From the NCBI GenBank assembly GCA_943371425.1, contig CALRUR010000007.1, forward strand, positions 62,001 to 126,000: a stretch of DNA of 64,000 bases, written 5' to 3'. A program made the translations under genes and the position numbers. Below the pieces are notes generated by a model. That model did no database searches and had not been told where the DNA came from. It saw nothing but the letters and a program-made list of their open reading frames with translations. The stretch is from CAJBVG01 sp943371425. Its GTDB lineage: Bacteria > Bacteroidota > Bacteroidia > Sphingobacteriales > Sphingobacteriaceae. Positions 52,397 to 60,473 of this stretch are shown here, piece after piece (the first letter of the stretch is position 1; every line of letters begins with the position of its first letter).

Positions 52397-52792
52397 TTAA
52401 GCTGATTGATAGGTTGCAATTTCTGCATCGCCCCATAAATCTTCAAAACCATAATGTTCTCTTTTTTCAGTTCTAAAAATATGAACTACTACACTCACAA
52501 AATCTAACAGTATCCACTCCGAATTCTGAAACCCTTCTTTATGCCAAGGCTCTTCACCGAATGCTTTGTACATCTCATCTTCTACAGAATCGGCAATTGC
52601 TTTTACTTGTGTAGATGAATCGGCGTGACAAACCACGAAAAAATCACTGACAGAACTGCTGATGTTTCGCAAATCGAGGCTCACAATATCTTTTGCCTTT
52701 TTCTCTTGCATACCGTGCACAATAACTTCGGTGATGCGTTTAGATTCCTCTAAATTGTTGCTTGTTTGTTTAAGCTGTTTGTTTCTAAGCAT
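52397..52792 (-). CDS. rsfS: Ribosomal silencing factor RsfS (Iojap family)
   Basis: RsfS binds L14 on the 50S subunit and blocks joining with 30S in slow growth. The 131-residue protein has the Iojap domain pattern (AKDIVSLDLRNISSSVSDFFVVCHADSSTQVKAI, EPWHKEGFQNSEWILLDFVSVVVHIFR), with the usual short C-terminal tail. It is divergent from birA and upstream of ftsH. Confidence 0.95.
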   Translation of the reverse strand: MLRNKQLKQTSNNLEESKRITEVIVHGMQEKKAKDIVSLDLRNISSSVSDFFVVCHADSSTQVKAIADSVEDEMYKAFGEEPWHKEGFQNSEWILLDFVSVVVHIFRTEKREHYGFEDLWGDAEIATYQSA

Positions 52793-52811
52793 TAAAAGCG
52801 ATTAATTTACA

Positions 52812-52819
52812 CAAAAATA
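52812..52819 (-). promoter_or_regulatory. -7 promoter box of rsfS-ftsH
   Basis: Minus-strand TATTTTTG, a perfect TAnnTTTG, 19 bp before the rsfS ATG at 52792. Confidence 0.5.
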
Positions 52820-52844
52820 AAAATTATACGATTACATCTATACT

Positions 52845-53606
52845 ATGTCGGCAATATTCACAGGTAAAAATACTATTCACTTTAACCGTGTTACATCCAC
52901 TAACAACGTTCTTTCCGAAATGTTGTCAAATTCCAAGCCATTAACAGAGGGCTCGGTAATTATGGCAGATGAGCAAAGCCACGGAAGAGGGCAGCATGGC
53001 ACTTTTTGGGAAGCCAGCCCAGGTAAAAACATCACCATAAGTATATTGTATAAACCTGAGTTCTTAACGGTTGAAAAGCAATTTTATTTGTCGATGGCCA
53101 TAAGTATTGGCCTTTGTAACTTTTTAGAAGATGTTTTACATACAAAAGTGGAGGTAAAATGGCCGAACGACATCTACATAGGGAATACTAAAATAGCCGG
53201 CATCTTAATAGAAAATAGCCTGATAGGCAGTTATTTAAAAACGAGTATTATTGGAATTGGTTTAAATGTAAACCAAGAATTTTTTAACAGCGATGCTCCA
53301 AATCCAATCTCCATGAAATTAGTAACTGGCGAAGAATATAACATAAATGAGCTTTTGCCACGTTTGTTTGAGCAGATAGAAATTCAATATTTAAACTTAA
53401 AAGCCAAGAAACTAGCCTATTTAAAAGAAACTTACCTCAGCAAACTGTATAGATTTGGGAAAGATGCCCTATATAATGTAATGGGCAAAACACTTAAATG
53501 TAATATATGTGACATTGAAGAGAGCGGAAAGTTAGTATTATTGACGGAAGAAGGGCTTCGAAGCTTCGACACCAAAGAAATTGAGTTCATCTTTAAAATA
53601 AATTGA
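52845..53606 (+). CDS. birA: Biotin--[acetyl-CoA-carboxylase] ligase
   Basis: BirA activates biotin with ATP and attaches it to the biotin carrier protein. The 253-residue protein has SHGRGQHGTFWEASPGKNITISIL (biotin and AMP loop), VKWPNDIYIGNTKIAGILIE, and a C-terminal SH3-like segment. There is no N-terminal HTH domain, so it is the monofunctional form without a repressor role. It is divergent from rsfS. Confidence 0.94.
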   Translation: MSAIFTGKNTIHFNRVTSTNNVLSEMLSNSKPLTEGSVIMADEQSHGRGQHGTFWEASPGKNITISILYKPEFLTVEKQFYLSMAISIGLCNFLEDVLHTKVEVKWPNDIYIGNTKIAGILIENSLIGSYLKTSIIGIGLNVNQEFFNSDAPNPISMKLVTGEEYNINELLPRLFEQIEIQYLNLKAKKLAYLKETYLSKLYRFGKDALYNVMGKTLKCNICDIEESGKLVLLTEEGLRSFDTKEIEFIFKIN

Positions 53607-53614
53607 TATTTTTG
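53607..53614 (+). promoter_or_regulatory. -7 promoter box of the DsbD-like gene
   Basis: TATTTTTG, a perfect TAnnTTTG, directly after the birA stop codon and 22 bp before the ATG at 53637. Confidence 0.5.
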
Positions 53615-53636
53615 AATCTTAACATTTTTATTACAA

Positions 53637-55682
53637 ATGAAAAAAATAATTGTATTGTTTTTATTGAGTGCCATAAGTGTACTTGGATATTCACAAATTT
53701 TAAATCCAGTAAAATGGACATACTCTGTAGAAAACAATGGAAGCGATAAAGCAACCTTAGTAATAAATGCAAAAATCGATAAGGGTTGGCATTTATATTC
53801 TCAGTTTATAGGAGAAGGCGGACCAGTGCCAACTAGTTTTAGATTCGAAAAATCGGATGCCTATACACTAACAGGAAAAGTAAAAGAAGTTCCAAAAGCT
53901 AAATCTATATTCGATAATATTTTCGAAATGCAAGTAGCATGGTTCGAAAAATCGGCAACCTTTAAACAAGAAATAAAAGTAAATAGCAAATCAGATTTTA
54001 AAGTAAAAGGAACTTTAGAATTTATGGTTTGTGATGATAAACAATGTTTACCTCCAGAAGAAGTTGAATTTACGTTTGATGTAAAAGGAATAACAACAGT
54101 TGCAAGCACAGCTACCACAGAAGAAACTAAGCCAACTATAACCGACACCGCTGTAAGTGCAGTAAATACTAGTACTCCGGCTACTGTTGATACTGCTATA
54201 GAAGATACCGTATCTAAAACTGCTGATACAATGTTGAGCAGTAAAGACGAAGAGAAGAGTTCGATGTGGGGAATATTTTTTCAAGGATTTTTATTTGGAT
54301 TTGTAGCCTTGTTAATGCCATGTATTTTCCCGATGATTCCGTTAACAGTAAGTTTCTTTACTAAACAAAGTAAATCTCGTGCAGTAGGTATTCGTAATGC
54401 ATTAATTTACGGATTATCTATTGTAGTAATATATGTAGGCTTAGGTTTAGGCATCACCATTTTATTAGGAGCAAGTGCACTTAACGAACTCTCTAGCGAT
54501 GCAATATTTAACTTAATATTTTTCTTAGTACTGGTAATTTTTGCTACTTCCTTTTTTGGTGCATTCGAAATTACTTTACCAAGTTCTTGGTCTACCAAAG
54601 CTGATGAAAAAGCAGACAAAGGCGGATTAATAGGAATATTTTTTATGGCAGTTGTATTAGCCATTGCTTCTTTCTCTTGTACTGGGCCATTAATTGGAAC
54701 ATTGCTTGTAGATGCAGCAAATAAAGGGCAGTACATGGGTCCGTTCTTAGGAATGTTGGGCTTCTCTATTTCATTAGCATTACCATTTACTTTATTCGCA
54801 ATATTCCCATCGTGGTTAAACTCGATGCCAAAATCTGGCGGTTGGTTAAACTCGGTAAAAGTTACCTTAGGTTTTATTGAATTAGCATTTGCTTTAAAAT
54901 TCTTGTCGAATGTTGACATGGCTTACCATTGGGGAATTTTAGATCGTGAAGTATTTATTGTTTTATGGGTAATTATTTTCGCGATGTTAGGAATGTACTT
55001 ATTAGGTAAATTAAGATTCTCGCATGATAGTGAAGTGAAACACGTTTCGGTAACGCGACTGTTTTTATCCATCATCACCTTAAGCTTTGCTTTATATTTA
55101 GTACCTGGTTTGTGGGGAGCACCTTTAAAAGCGGTGAGCGGATTTTTACCACATCAAGGAACTCAAGATTTCGATTTGTACTCTAGTAAGTTTGCAGCAG
55201 CATCAGGAGAAAGCACACATTCTAGCGGTGTAAAAAAATACGGCGATAAATTACATGCACCATTGGGCATCGATGCGTTTTTTGATTATGATGAAGGATT
55301 AGCGTATGCAAAAAAAGTAGGCAAGCCTGTATTCCTTGATTTTACAGGGCATAGCTGCACCAATTGCAGAAAAATGGAAAATGCAGTATGGCCAGATCCA
55401 GAAGTGTTGCGTAGATTAAAAAATGATTTCGTAGTAATTTCTTTATATGTTGATGATCGCACGGAACTTGCGGAATCAGAAAAATATGTTTCTAAATACA
55501 CTGGCAAAAAAGTTAAAACCATTGGCAATAGAAATGTGGATTTACAAGTTTCTAAATTCAATAGTAATGCACAACCATTGTATGTAATTGTTGATGCAGA
55601 TGGAAATGCACTCACTGGAACTTTTGGATATAAAGAAGACGTTCCGGGGTATATAGAGTTTTTGGATAGCTGGAAAAAGTAG
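53637..55682 (+). CDS. DsbD-like thiol:disulfide interchange protein
   Basis: This membrane protein passes reducing power from the cytoplasm to the periplasm. A signal peptide (ending LGYSQ) is followed by a DsbD-alpha-like beta domain (ILNPVKWTYSVEN, KGWHLYSQF, FMVCDDKQCLPPEEVEF) and ~8 membrane helices with the DsbD LMPCIFPMIPLTVSFF and FSCTGPLIGTLL segments. The C-terminal thioredoxin domain has the redox CTNC (Cys574, Cys577) in FTGHSCTNCRKM. Length (681 residues) is typical of the three-domain form. It is followed by an octad-repeat inverted structure. Confidence 0.93.
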   Translation: MKKIIVLFLLSAISVLGYSQILNPVKWTYSVENNGSDKATLVINAKIDKGWHLYSQFIGEGGPVPTSFRFEKSDAYTLTGKVKEVPKAKSIFDNIFEMQVAWFEKSATFKQEIKVNSKSDFKVKGTLEFMVCDDKQCLPPEEVEFTFDVKGITTVASTATTEETKPTITDTAVSAVNTSTPATVDTAIEDTVSKTADTMLSSKDEEKSSMWGIFFQGFLFGFVALLMPCIFPMIPLTVSFFTKQSKSRAVGIRNALIYGLSIVVIYVGLGLGITILLGASALNELSSDAIFNLIFFLVLVIFATSFFGAFEITLPSSWSTKADEKADKGGLIGIFFMAVVLAIASFSCTGPLIGTLLVDAANKGQYMGPFLGMLGFSISLALPFTLFAIFPSWLNSMPKSGGWLNSVKVTLGFIELAFALKFLSNVDMAYHWGILDREVFIVLWVIIFAMLGMYLLGKLRFSHDSEVKHVSVTRLFLSIITLSFALYLVPGLWGAPLKAVSGFLPHQGTQDFDLYSSKFAAASGESTHSSGVKKYGDKLHAPLGIDAFFDYDEGLAYAKKVGKPVFLDFTGHSCTNCRKMENAVWPDPEVLRRLKNDFVVISLYVDDRTELAESEKYVSKYTGKKVKTIGNRNVDLQVSKFNSNAQPLYVIVDADGNALTGTFGYKEDVPGYIEFLDSWKK

Positions 55683-55785
55683 CGAAGTGTCGAAATATAG
55701 AAATGTAGAAGTGTCGAAGTTGCGAATTGGCGACTGAATACAACTCGATATTTCGACATTTCGATAATTCGACACTTCGATTAGG
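55683..55785. repeat. Octad-periodic inverted repeat filling a convergent junction
   Basis: The stretch divides into 8-bp units, mostly starting CGA: CGAAGTGT, CGAAATAT, AGAAATGT, AGAAGTGT, CGAAGTTG, CGAATTGG, CGACTGAA, then a 7-bp TACAACT, then CGATATTT, CGACATTT, CGATAATT, CGACACTT, CGATTAGG. The outer arms (55683-55706 with 55756-55779) are inverted copies with two mismatches over 24 bp. It runs from the stop codon of the DsbD-like gene into the stop codon of the lipid kinase gene. Confidence 0.85.
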
Positions 55786-56662
55786 CAATAACAATCAGCT
55801 TCTCTGGCAATACCGTAACTTTAAACGGCACACTGCCTTTAATTTCACCATCGATTGTTAGGGCTTGGTTATATTCTGATTCTACGCGAATACTTTTTAC
55901 TTGTCGGTATTCCAAATATTTAGAATGGATGTGTTTGCCCGAATAGATTTTAGGAAATAGTTTTAGCAAATTGCTAAGTGCAGTTTTGCGAACTAACAGC
56001 ACATCCAATAATCCATCTTGTAAATCGGCCATTGGAGCCATTTTCATTCCTTTGCCTGTATGCTTGGTATTCAAAATTAAAATAAAAGAAAATTCTTCAT
56101 TGTACTTCAACTCATCAAGCTCCACTTTTAATCGCGCAGATGGGTTGCCAAGCATTTGGAAAAATGCAGACACGGTATACCTCGGCGGGCCAAGCCAGCG
56201 TAGTTCTTCGGCTAATCTGCTAATATCATTTATTAAACCCCAGCCAATCATATTAAATGAAATATACGAATGGTTATCCATTTCAATTTTCATTAAATCA
56301 ATAGACATGGTTCTAAACTGACGTAACCTGTCGCTTGCTTTTTGGTAGGTAAGCGAATCGAAATCGTGGTTAAAGGCATTACCGCTACCTGCTGGAAATA
56401 ATAGTACAGGAATATCTAAACGATTATTAATTTGTAGTGCATTTACTACATCGTGCATGGTGCCATCGCCACCTAGTACTAGTACAGCATCTATTTCGGT
56501 TAAAATTGTTTGGTCGATAAATCGAGAAAAGTACCCGGCGCTTTTGCTTTCAAGTACTATAAACACATCGTCTTTAAAGTCTTTTCGCAAAGCAGAAAGC
56601 ATTTTTAGTGCTTTATGTGTACCCGACAAAGGGTTCAAGGTGCATAAATATTTTTTACTCAT
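55781..56662 (-). CDS. Diacylglycerol/lipid kinase family protein
   Basis: The 293-residue protein has the DAGK catalytic domain: NPLSGTHKALKML, the ATP-binding VLVLGGDGTMHDVVNAL with GGDGT, and FPAGSGNAFNHDF. The C-terminal YegS/DgkB-like beta-sandwich is present (KMAPMADLQDGLLDVLLVRK, ALTIDGEIKGSVPFKVTVLPEK). It would phosphorylate diacylglycerol or another lipid alcohol; the exact lipid cannot be told. It is divergent from gmhA. Confidence 0.92.
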   Translation of the reverse strand: MSKKYLCTLNPLSGTHKALKMLSALRKDFKDDVFIVLESKSAGYFSRFIDQTILTEIDAVLVLGGDGTMHDVVNALQINNRLDIPVLLFPAGSGNAFNHDFDSLTYQKASDRLRQFRTMSIDLMKIEMDNHSYISFNMIGWGLINDISRLAEELRWLGPPRYTVSAFFQMLGNPSARLKVELDELKYNEEFSFILILNTKHTGKGMKMAPMADLQDGLLDVLLVRKTALSNLLKLFPKIYSGKHIHSKYLEYRQVKSIRVESEYNQALTIDGEIKGSVPFKVTVLPEKLIVIA

Positions 56663-56700
56663 TCATAAGGGATTTAATACAATATAGTAAAAAGGATTCT

Positions 56701-56708
56701 TAAATTTG
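56701..56708 (+). promoter_or_regulatory. -7 promoter box of gmhA
   Basis: TAAATTTG, a perfect TAnnTTTG, 24 bp before the ATG at 56733. No clear -33 element is seen. Confidence 0.5.
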
Positions 56709-56732
56709 ACAAACGCAACCGAATAATTACAG

Positions 56733-57302
56733 ATGAATTCCATTAAGAAGCAATTTGAAGAGGCGCAAGTAGTGCTCGATGCCTTTATAAAAAACGAAGA
56801 AAATTTTAATAAGATTGAGCAAGCTGGTAAGCTAATGTGCAGTGCAATAAACGCAGGTTGCAAAATAATATCATGTGGCAATGGAGGTTCTATGAGTGAT
56901 GCGATGCACTTTGCAGAAGAGTTGAGTGGTAGGTATAGAGAAGATCGTAAATCTATTGCAGCCATTTCTATTTCGGATCCTACACACATAACTTGTGTAG
57001 GCAACGACTATGGTTTCGATTTTATTTTTTCGCGCTTTGTTGAAGGTTTAGGAAATACTGGAGATGTATTGCTTGCTATTAGTACTTCTGGCAATTCTAA
57101 AAATGTGCTTAATGCAGCCAAAGCGGCTAAAGAAAAAGGGATGAAGGTTATTGCGTTAACTGGTAAAGATGGAGGAGCATTAGCTCAACACTGCGATGTA
57201 GAAATTAGAGCACCGCATGCGAATTATGCAGACCGTGCACAAGAAATACACATCAAAATAATACATACTTTAATTGGATACATAGAAGAAAATTGTATTT
57301 AA
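56733..57302 (+). CDS. gmhA: D-sedoheptulose 7-phosphate isomerase
   Basis: GmhA converts sedoheptulose 7-phosphate to glycero-manno-heptose 7-phosphate for LPS or glycoprotein heptose. The 189-residue SIS-domain protein has ISCGNGGSMSDAMHFAEELSGRYR, the LLAISTSGNSKNVLNAAKAAKEKG phosphate-binding loop and the C-terminal EIHIKIIHTLI with the catalytic His. The next gene is a small membrane protein 25 bp on; no hldE is nearby. Confidence 0.95.
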   Translation: MNSIKKQFEEAQVVLDAFIKNEENFNKIEQAGKLMCSAINAGCKIISCGNGGSMSDAMHFAEELSGRYREDRKSIAAISISDPTHITCVGNDYGFDFIFSRFVEGLGNTGDVLLAISTSGNSKNVLNAAKAAKEKGMKVIALTGKDGGALAQHCDVEIRAPHANYADRAQEIHIKIIHTLIGYIEENCI

Positions 57303-57327
57303 TATTTTTTTATACTGATAAATAAAC

Positions 57328-57693
57328 ATGCTTAGTTTTTTCTTAAAACCCAACAGAATTTTAGCCGGCGCATTGCTGTTAATAGTTTGCTCACTCTTCA
57401 TTATTCCTATACACGCTATTGATAAACACATCATCTCGATTCTTTTTACCATCTATTGTTTCATTGCATATTTCAGAGTGAAAAAAAACGGAGTTGAAAT
57501 TTATTCGGAGCGAGTAATGCAAAATAAGGGATTGTTATTTGTGAGTTTAATTTGGATTTTAAGTTTGTTGATGCTCGAAACAAATCTTAAAATGGATTGG
57601 TATGAGAACAGTGCAATTACTAGAAATGTGTTAAGTGCAATTGGCGTATTGTATGCGAGTTTGTTTTTTTACCGAGTTTTTTGGAAGAAATAA
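57328..57693 (+). CDS. Small integral membrane protein, unknown function
   Basis: The 121-residue protein has four predicted membrane helices (RILAGALLLIVCSLFIIPI, IISILFTIYCFIAYF, GLLFVSLIWILSLLMLE, NVLSAIGVLYASLFFYRVFW) separated by short basic loops (RVKKNGVEIYSERVMQNK). No family is recognised. It is 25 bp after gmhA and may be co-transcribed. Confidence 0.65.
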   Translation: MLSFFLKPNRILAGALLLIVCSLFIIPIHAIDKHIISILFTIYCFIAYFRVKKNGVEIYSERVMQNKGLLFVSLIWILSLLMLETNLKMDWYENSAITRNVLSAIGVLYASLFFYRVFWKK

Positions 57694-57870
57694 ATGTTGA
57701 ATTAATTCTACATTTTTGTGCATTCCGTTCCTCAATCTTAAAAAGATCGTCTTACATTTTTAAATGGATTTGTTACATATGTTTTTGGCGAAATGCCTTT
57801 TAAAATCATTGTAATCCAACTATTAGCCATTCTAAAAATTTCATCAAAAAATCAAATAGAAACTTGGAAT

Positions 57871-57878
57871 TAGTTTTG
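57871..57878 (+). promoter_or_regulatory. -7 promoter box of the DUF4382 gene
   Basis: TAGTTTTG, a perfect TAnnTTTG, 30 bp before the ATG at 57909. The rest of the 215-bp spacer holds nothing I can name. Confidence 0.5.
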
Positions 57879-57908
57879 CATGAACTATAGAAAATAAATT
57901 AGACGTTT

Positions 57909-58667
57909 ATGAGAAAATTGATGATGTTGAGTGTACTGAGTCTAGGAATTGGATTTAGTGCATGTGAAAAATCGGATACCACAGGTACTTCGAGAATGAA
58001 TGTGAGAATGACGGATGCACCCGGTGCGTATGATTCAATTTTGTTAAATGTGAAAGAAGTTGAAATTATTACCTCTGCAGGCAGAAGTATAATTGCGGTG
58101 AATGCTGGACCTTTTGATATTTTGGAATTCCGTATGGGAAAAGACACTTTACTTGCATCGCAAGATATACCCTCTGGAAGGTTGCAAGAAATTAGATTGA
58201 TTTTGCATGAGGAGGGAAATCGTGTAGTGGTGGATGGAATGAGTCATGATTTAAATACACCAAGCGGCCAAAGTTCTGGCGTAAAAATTAAAGTTCAGGA
58301 AGAGCTTATTGCAAATGTTGCCTACACATTGTTGTTAGACTTTGATGCAGCAAAATCTATAGTACTAGGTGGTAATGGTAAGTATACCTTGAAACCTGTT
58401 ATTAGAGCAATACCAACTGGCGTTTCGGGTGCAATTACTGGCACCGTAATTCCAGCATTATCAAGTCCGAAAGTATATGCAATTATTGGCACAGATACTC
58501 TTGGCACTATTACCGATGAGAACGGTGTATTTTGGTTCCCTGGTGTAGCAGCGGGTACATACAAAATTAACATTGTACCTATTGTTCCATTTAGAGATAC
58601 ATCTATTACCAATGTTGTTGTTAGTACCGGTGGAGTAAAAGATATAGGAACCATCTTGCTCCCATAA
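57909..58667 (+). CDS. DUF4382 lipoprotein with carboxypeptidase-regulatory domain
   Basis: The 252-residue protein has a lipobox (LSLGIGFSACEKSDTTG). Residues ~30-170 match DUF4382 (RMNVRMTDAPGAYDSILLNVKEVEI, IPSGRLQEIRLILHEEGN, YTLLLDFDAAKSIV, YTLKPVIRAI), and the last ~70 residues are a CarboxypepD_reg-like beta-sandwich (VSGAITGTVIP, TDENGVFWFPGVAAGTYKINIVP). It is probably a surface or periplasmic carbohydrate-associated lipoprotein; function unknown. A strong terminator follows. Confidence 0.88.
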   Translation: MRKLMMLSVLSLGIGFSACEKSDTTGTSRMNVRMTDAPGAYDSILLNVKEVEIITSAGRSIIAVNAGPFDILEFRMGKDTLLASQDIPSGRLQEIRLILHEEGNRVVVDGMSHDLNTPSGQSSGVKIKVQEELIANVAYTLLLDFDAAKSIVLGGNGKYTLKPVIRAIPTGVSGAITGTVIPALSSPKVYAIIGTDTLGTITDENGVFWFPGVAAGTYKINIVPIVPFRDTSITNVVVSTGGVKDIGTILLP

Positions 58668-58680
58668 TGTTGTTGTAATT

Positions 58681-58719
58681 ACCAGTGTAGCGATTGAGAA
58701 ATTGCTACACTGGTTTTTT
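58681..58719 (+). terminator. Rho-independent terminator of the DUF4382 gene
   Basis: ACCAGTGTAGC (58681-58691) and GCTACACTGGT (58704-58714) form an 11-bp perfect stem, followed by a T-run. Confidence 0.9.
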
Positions 58720-58803
58720 AAATTTTGAAGCTGTTTTATTTGTACACGATTTATTCTGATTAGTATAATTTTCACTAATTGATACTCTTCCCAGATTAGC
58801 ACA

Positions 58804-60345
58804 CTACCCCACCTGCCAAGTATCCCTATCCAAACTCCTGTAATTTATAGCCTCCGCAAGGTGCTCCAGTTCTATGTTTGTTGATTTTTCTAAATCGGCA
58901 ATGGTGCGTGCCACTTTTAAAATACGATCGTAAGCACGTGCTGATAAGCCAAGTTTTTCCATGGCATTTTTAAGCATGGCATTTCCATCTTCGTTAATTA
59001 CGCAAATGCTTCGAACTTTTTTCGGGCTCATTTGAGCATTGCAATGCACTAATTTATTTTCTTTAAAGCGTTCGTTTTGTATTGCTCTTGCTTCTAATAC
59101 TCGTGCGCGTATATCGGCACTTTTTTCGGATACTTTTTTATTCGATAGTTCATTAAAACTTACAGGTGTAACTTCTATATGTATATCAATACGATCTAAC
59201 AATGGACCCGAAACTTTATTCAAATATTTTTGCACATTACCGGGTCCGCAACTGCAGTCTTTAGTTGGATGATTAAAGTACCCACATGGGCATGGGTTCA
59301 TTGATGCAACCAACATAAAACTTGCAGGATATTCTATAGAGAAGCGCGCTCTGGAAATGGTTACTCTGCGCTCTTCTAATGGCTGGCGCATTACTTCTAA
59401 TACTTGACGTTTAAATTCTGGCAACTCATCTAAAAATAATACACCGTGGTGTGCCAACGATATTTCTCCGGGTTGCGGAAATCCTCCACCTCCTACCAAT
59501 GCAACATCCGAAATGGTATGATGCGGCGATCTGAATGGGCGTGTAGAAATAAGCGAATCTGTACTTTTTAATTTCCCTGCTACCGAATGTATTTTGGTAG
59601 TTTCTAAGGCTTCTGTTAAACTTAATGGAGGCAGTATGGTGGCTAAACGTTTTGCAAGCATTGTTTTACCTGCACCCGGTGGACCAATAAGTATCAGATT
59701 GTGCCCGCCTGCAGCTGCAATTTCCATTGCTCGCTTAATGTTCTCTTGCCCCTTTACATCAGAAAAATCGGTGTCGAAGTTTTCTGCTTTCGAAAAAAAC
59801 TCGTCGCGTGTATCTAATTTATAAGGCTCAAACTCCTTCGCACCAGTTAAAAAGTCTACGACCTCTGAAATGTTTTCCATGCCAAAAACTTTCAAGCCTC
59901 CAACAATTGCTGCCTCTCTCACATTTTTTTGAGGAAGTATAAATCCTTCAAAACCTCTCTTCTTTGCTTCAATTGCTATGGGCAAGGCTCCTTTAATGGC
60001 TTTCAAACTTCCATCTAAAGAAAGTTCTCCCATCATTAAATATGTATCCAATTTTTCTGTAGGAATTTGTTCACTCGCGGCGAGTATGCCCACTGCAATG
60101 GTTAAGTCGTATGCCGATCCTTCCTTCCTAATATCTGCCGGCGCCATGTTTACCACAATCTTCATCCTTGGCATCACTAATCCTACATGTTTTAATGCCG
60201 ACTCTATTCTGAGATTGCTCTCCTTTACCGCACTGTCTGGCAACCCTACTAAATGGTAATCTACGCCTGTTACAATGTTTACCTCTACCGTAATGAGAAT
60301 TGCGTTCACCCCGTGTACTGCACTTCCATAAGTTTTAACTAACAT
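58804..60345 (-). CDS. YifB/ComM-family Mg-chelatase-like AAA+ ATPase
   Basis: The 513-residue protein has the N-terminal ChlI-like S5-fold domain (YGSAVHGVNAILITVEVN, YHLVGLPDSAVKES). An AAA+ Mg-chelatase domain follows with Walker A GPPGAGKTMLAKRLA and LFLDELPEF, then the C-terminal domain with cysteines in NPCPCGYFN and CSCGPG. ComM-type helicases aid integration of transforming DNA; the role here is inferred from the family. It lies downstream of the transglycosylase gene on the same strand, separated by a heptad-repeat array. Confidence 0.92.
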   Translation of the reverse strand: MLVKTYGSAVHGVNAILITVEVNIVTGVDYHLVGLPDSAVKESNLRIESALKHVGLVMPRMKIVVNMAPADIRKEGSAYDLTIAVGILAASEQIPTEKLDTYLMMGELSLDGSLKAIKGALPIAIEAKKRGFEGFILPQKNVREAAIVGGLKVFGMENISEVVDFLTGAKEFEPYKLDTRDEFFSKAENFDTDFSDVKGQENIKRAMEIAAAGGHNLILIGPPGAGKTMLAKRLATILPPLSLTEALETTKIHSVAGKLKSTDSLISTRPFRSPHHTISDVALVGGGGFPQPGEISLAHHGVLFLDELPEFKRQVLEVMRQPLEERRVTISRARFSIEYPASFMLVASMNPCPCGYFNHPTKDCSCGPGNVQKYLNKVSGPLLDRIDIHIEVTPVSFNELSNKKVSEKSADIRARVLEARAIQNERFKENKLVHCNAQMSPKKVRSICVINEDGNAMLKNAMEKLGLSARAYDRILKVARTIADLEKSTNIELEHLAEAINYRSLDRDTWQVG

Positions 60346-60389
60346 GTTGTAAAACTAATGGTCGGCTTTCATTTACTCAACTGCATATA

Positions 60390-60473
60390 TGCAGGTTTTT
60401 ATATGCAGGATGATAGATAGTGGATGATAAATAGTGGATGATATATGCAGGATGATAAATGCAGTTTTTACTC
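60390..60473. repeat. 14-bp (2x7) tandem repeat array, six units
   Basis: Units from 60390: TGCAGGTTTTTATA, TGCAGGATGATAGA, TAGTGGATGATAAA, TAGTGGATGATATA, TGCAGGATGATAAA, TGCAGTTTTTACTC. The middle four share the GGATGATA core at exact 14-bp spacing; each unit splits into two 7-bp halves. A 14-bp palindrome (CTGCATATATGCAG, 60381-60394) abuts it. The array reaches the stop codon of the minus-strand transglycosylase gene (60468) and separates it from yifB. Confidence 0.85.

Noticed and set aside
60390..60473. Possible CRISPR array
   Set aside because: The 14-bp units are contiguous with no spacers, the unit is far shorter than a CRISPR repeat and no cas gene is nearby.
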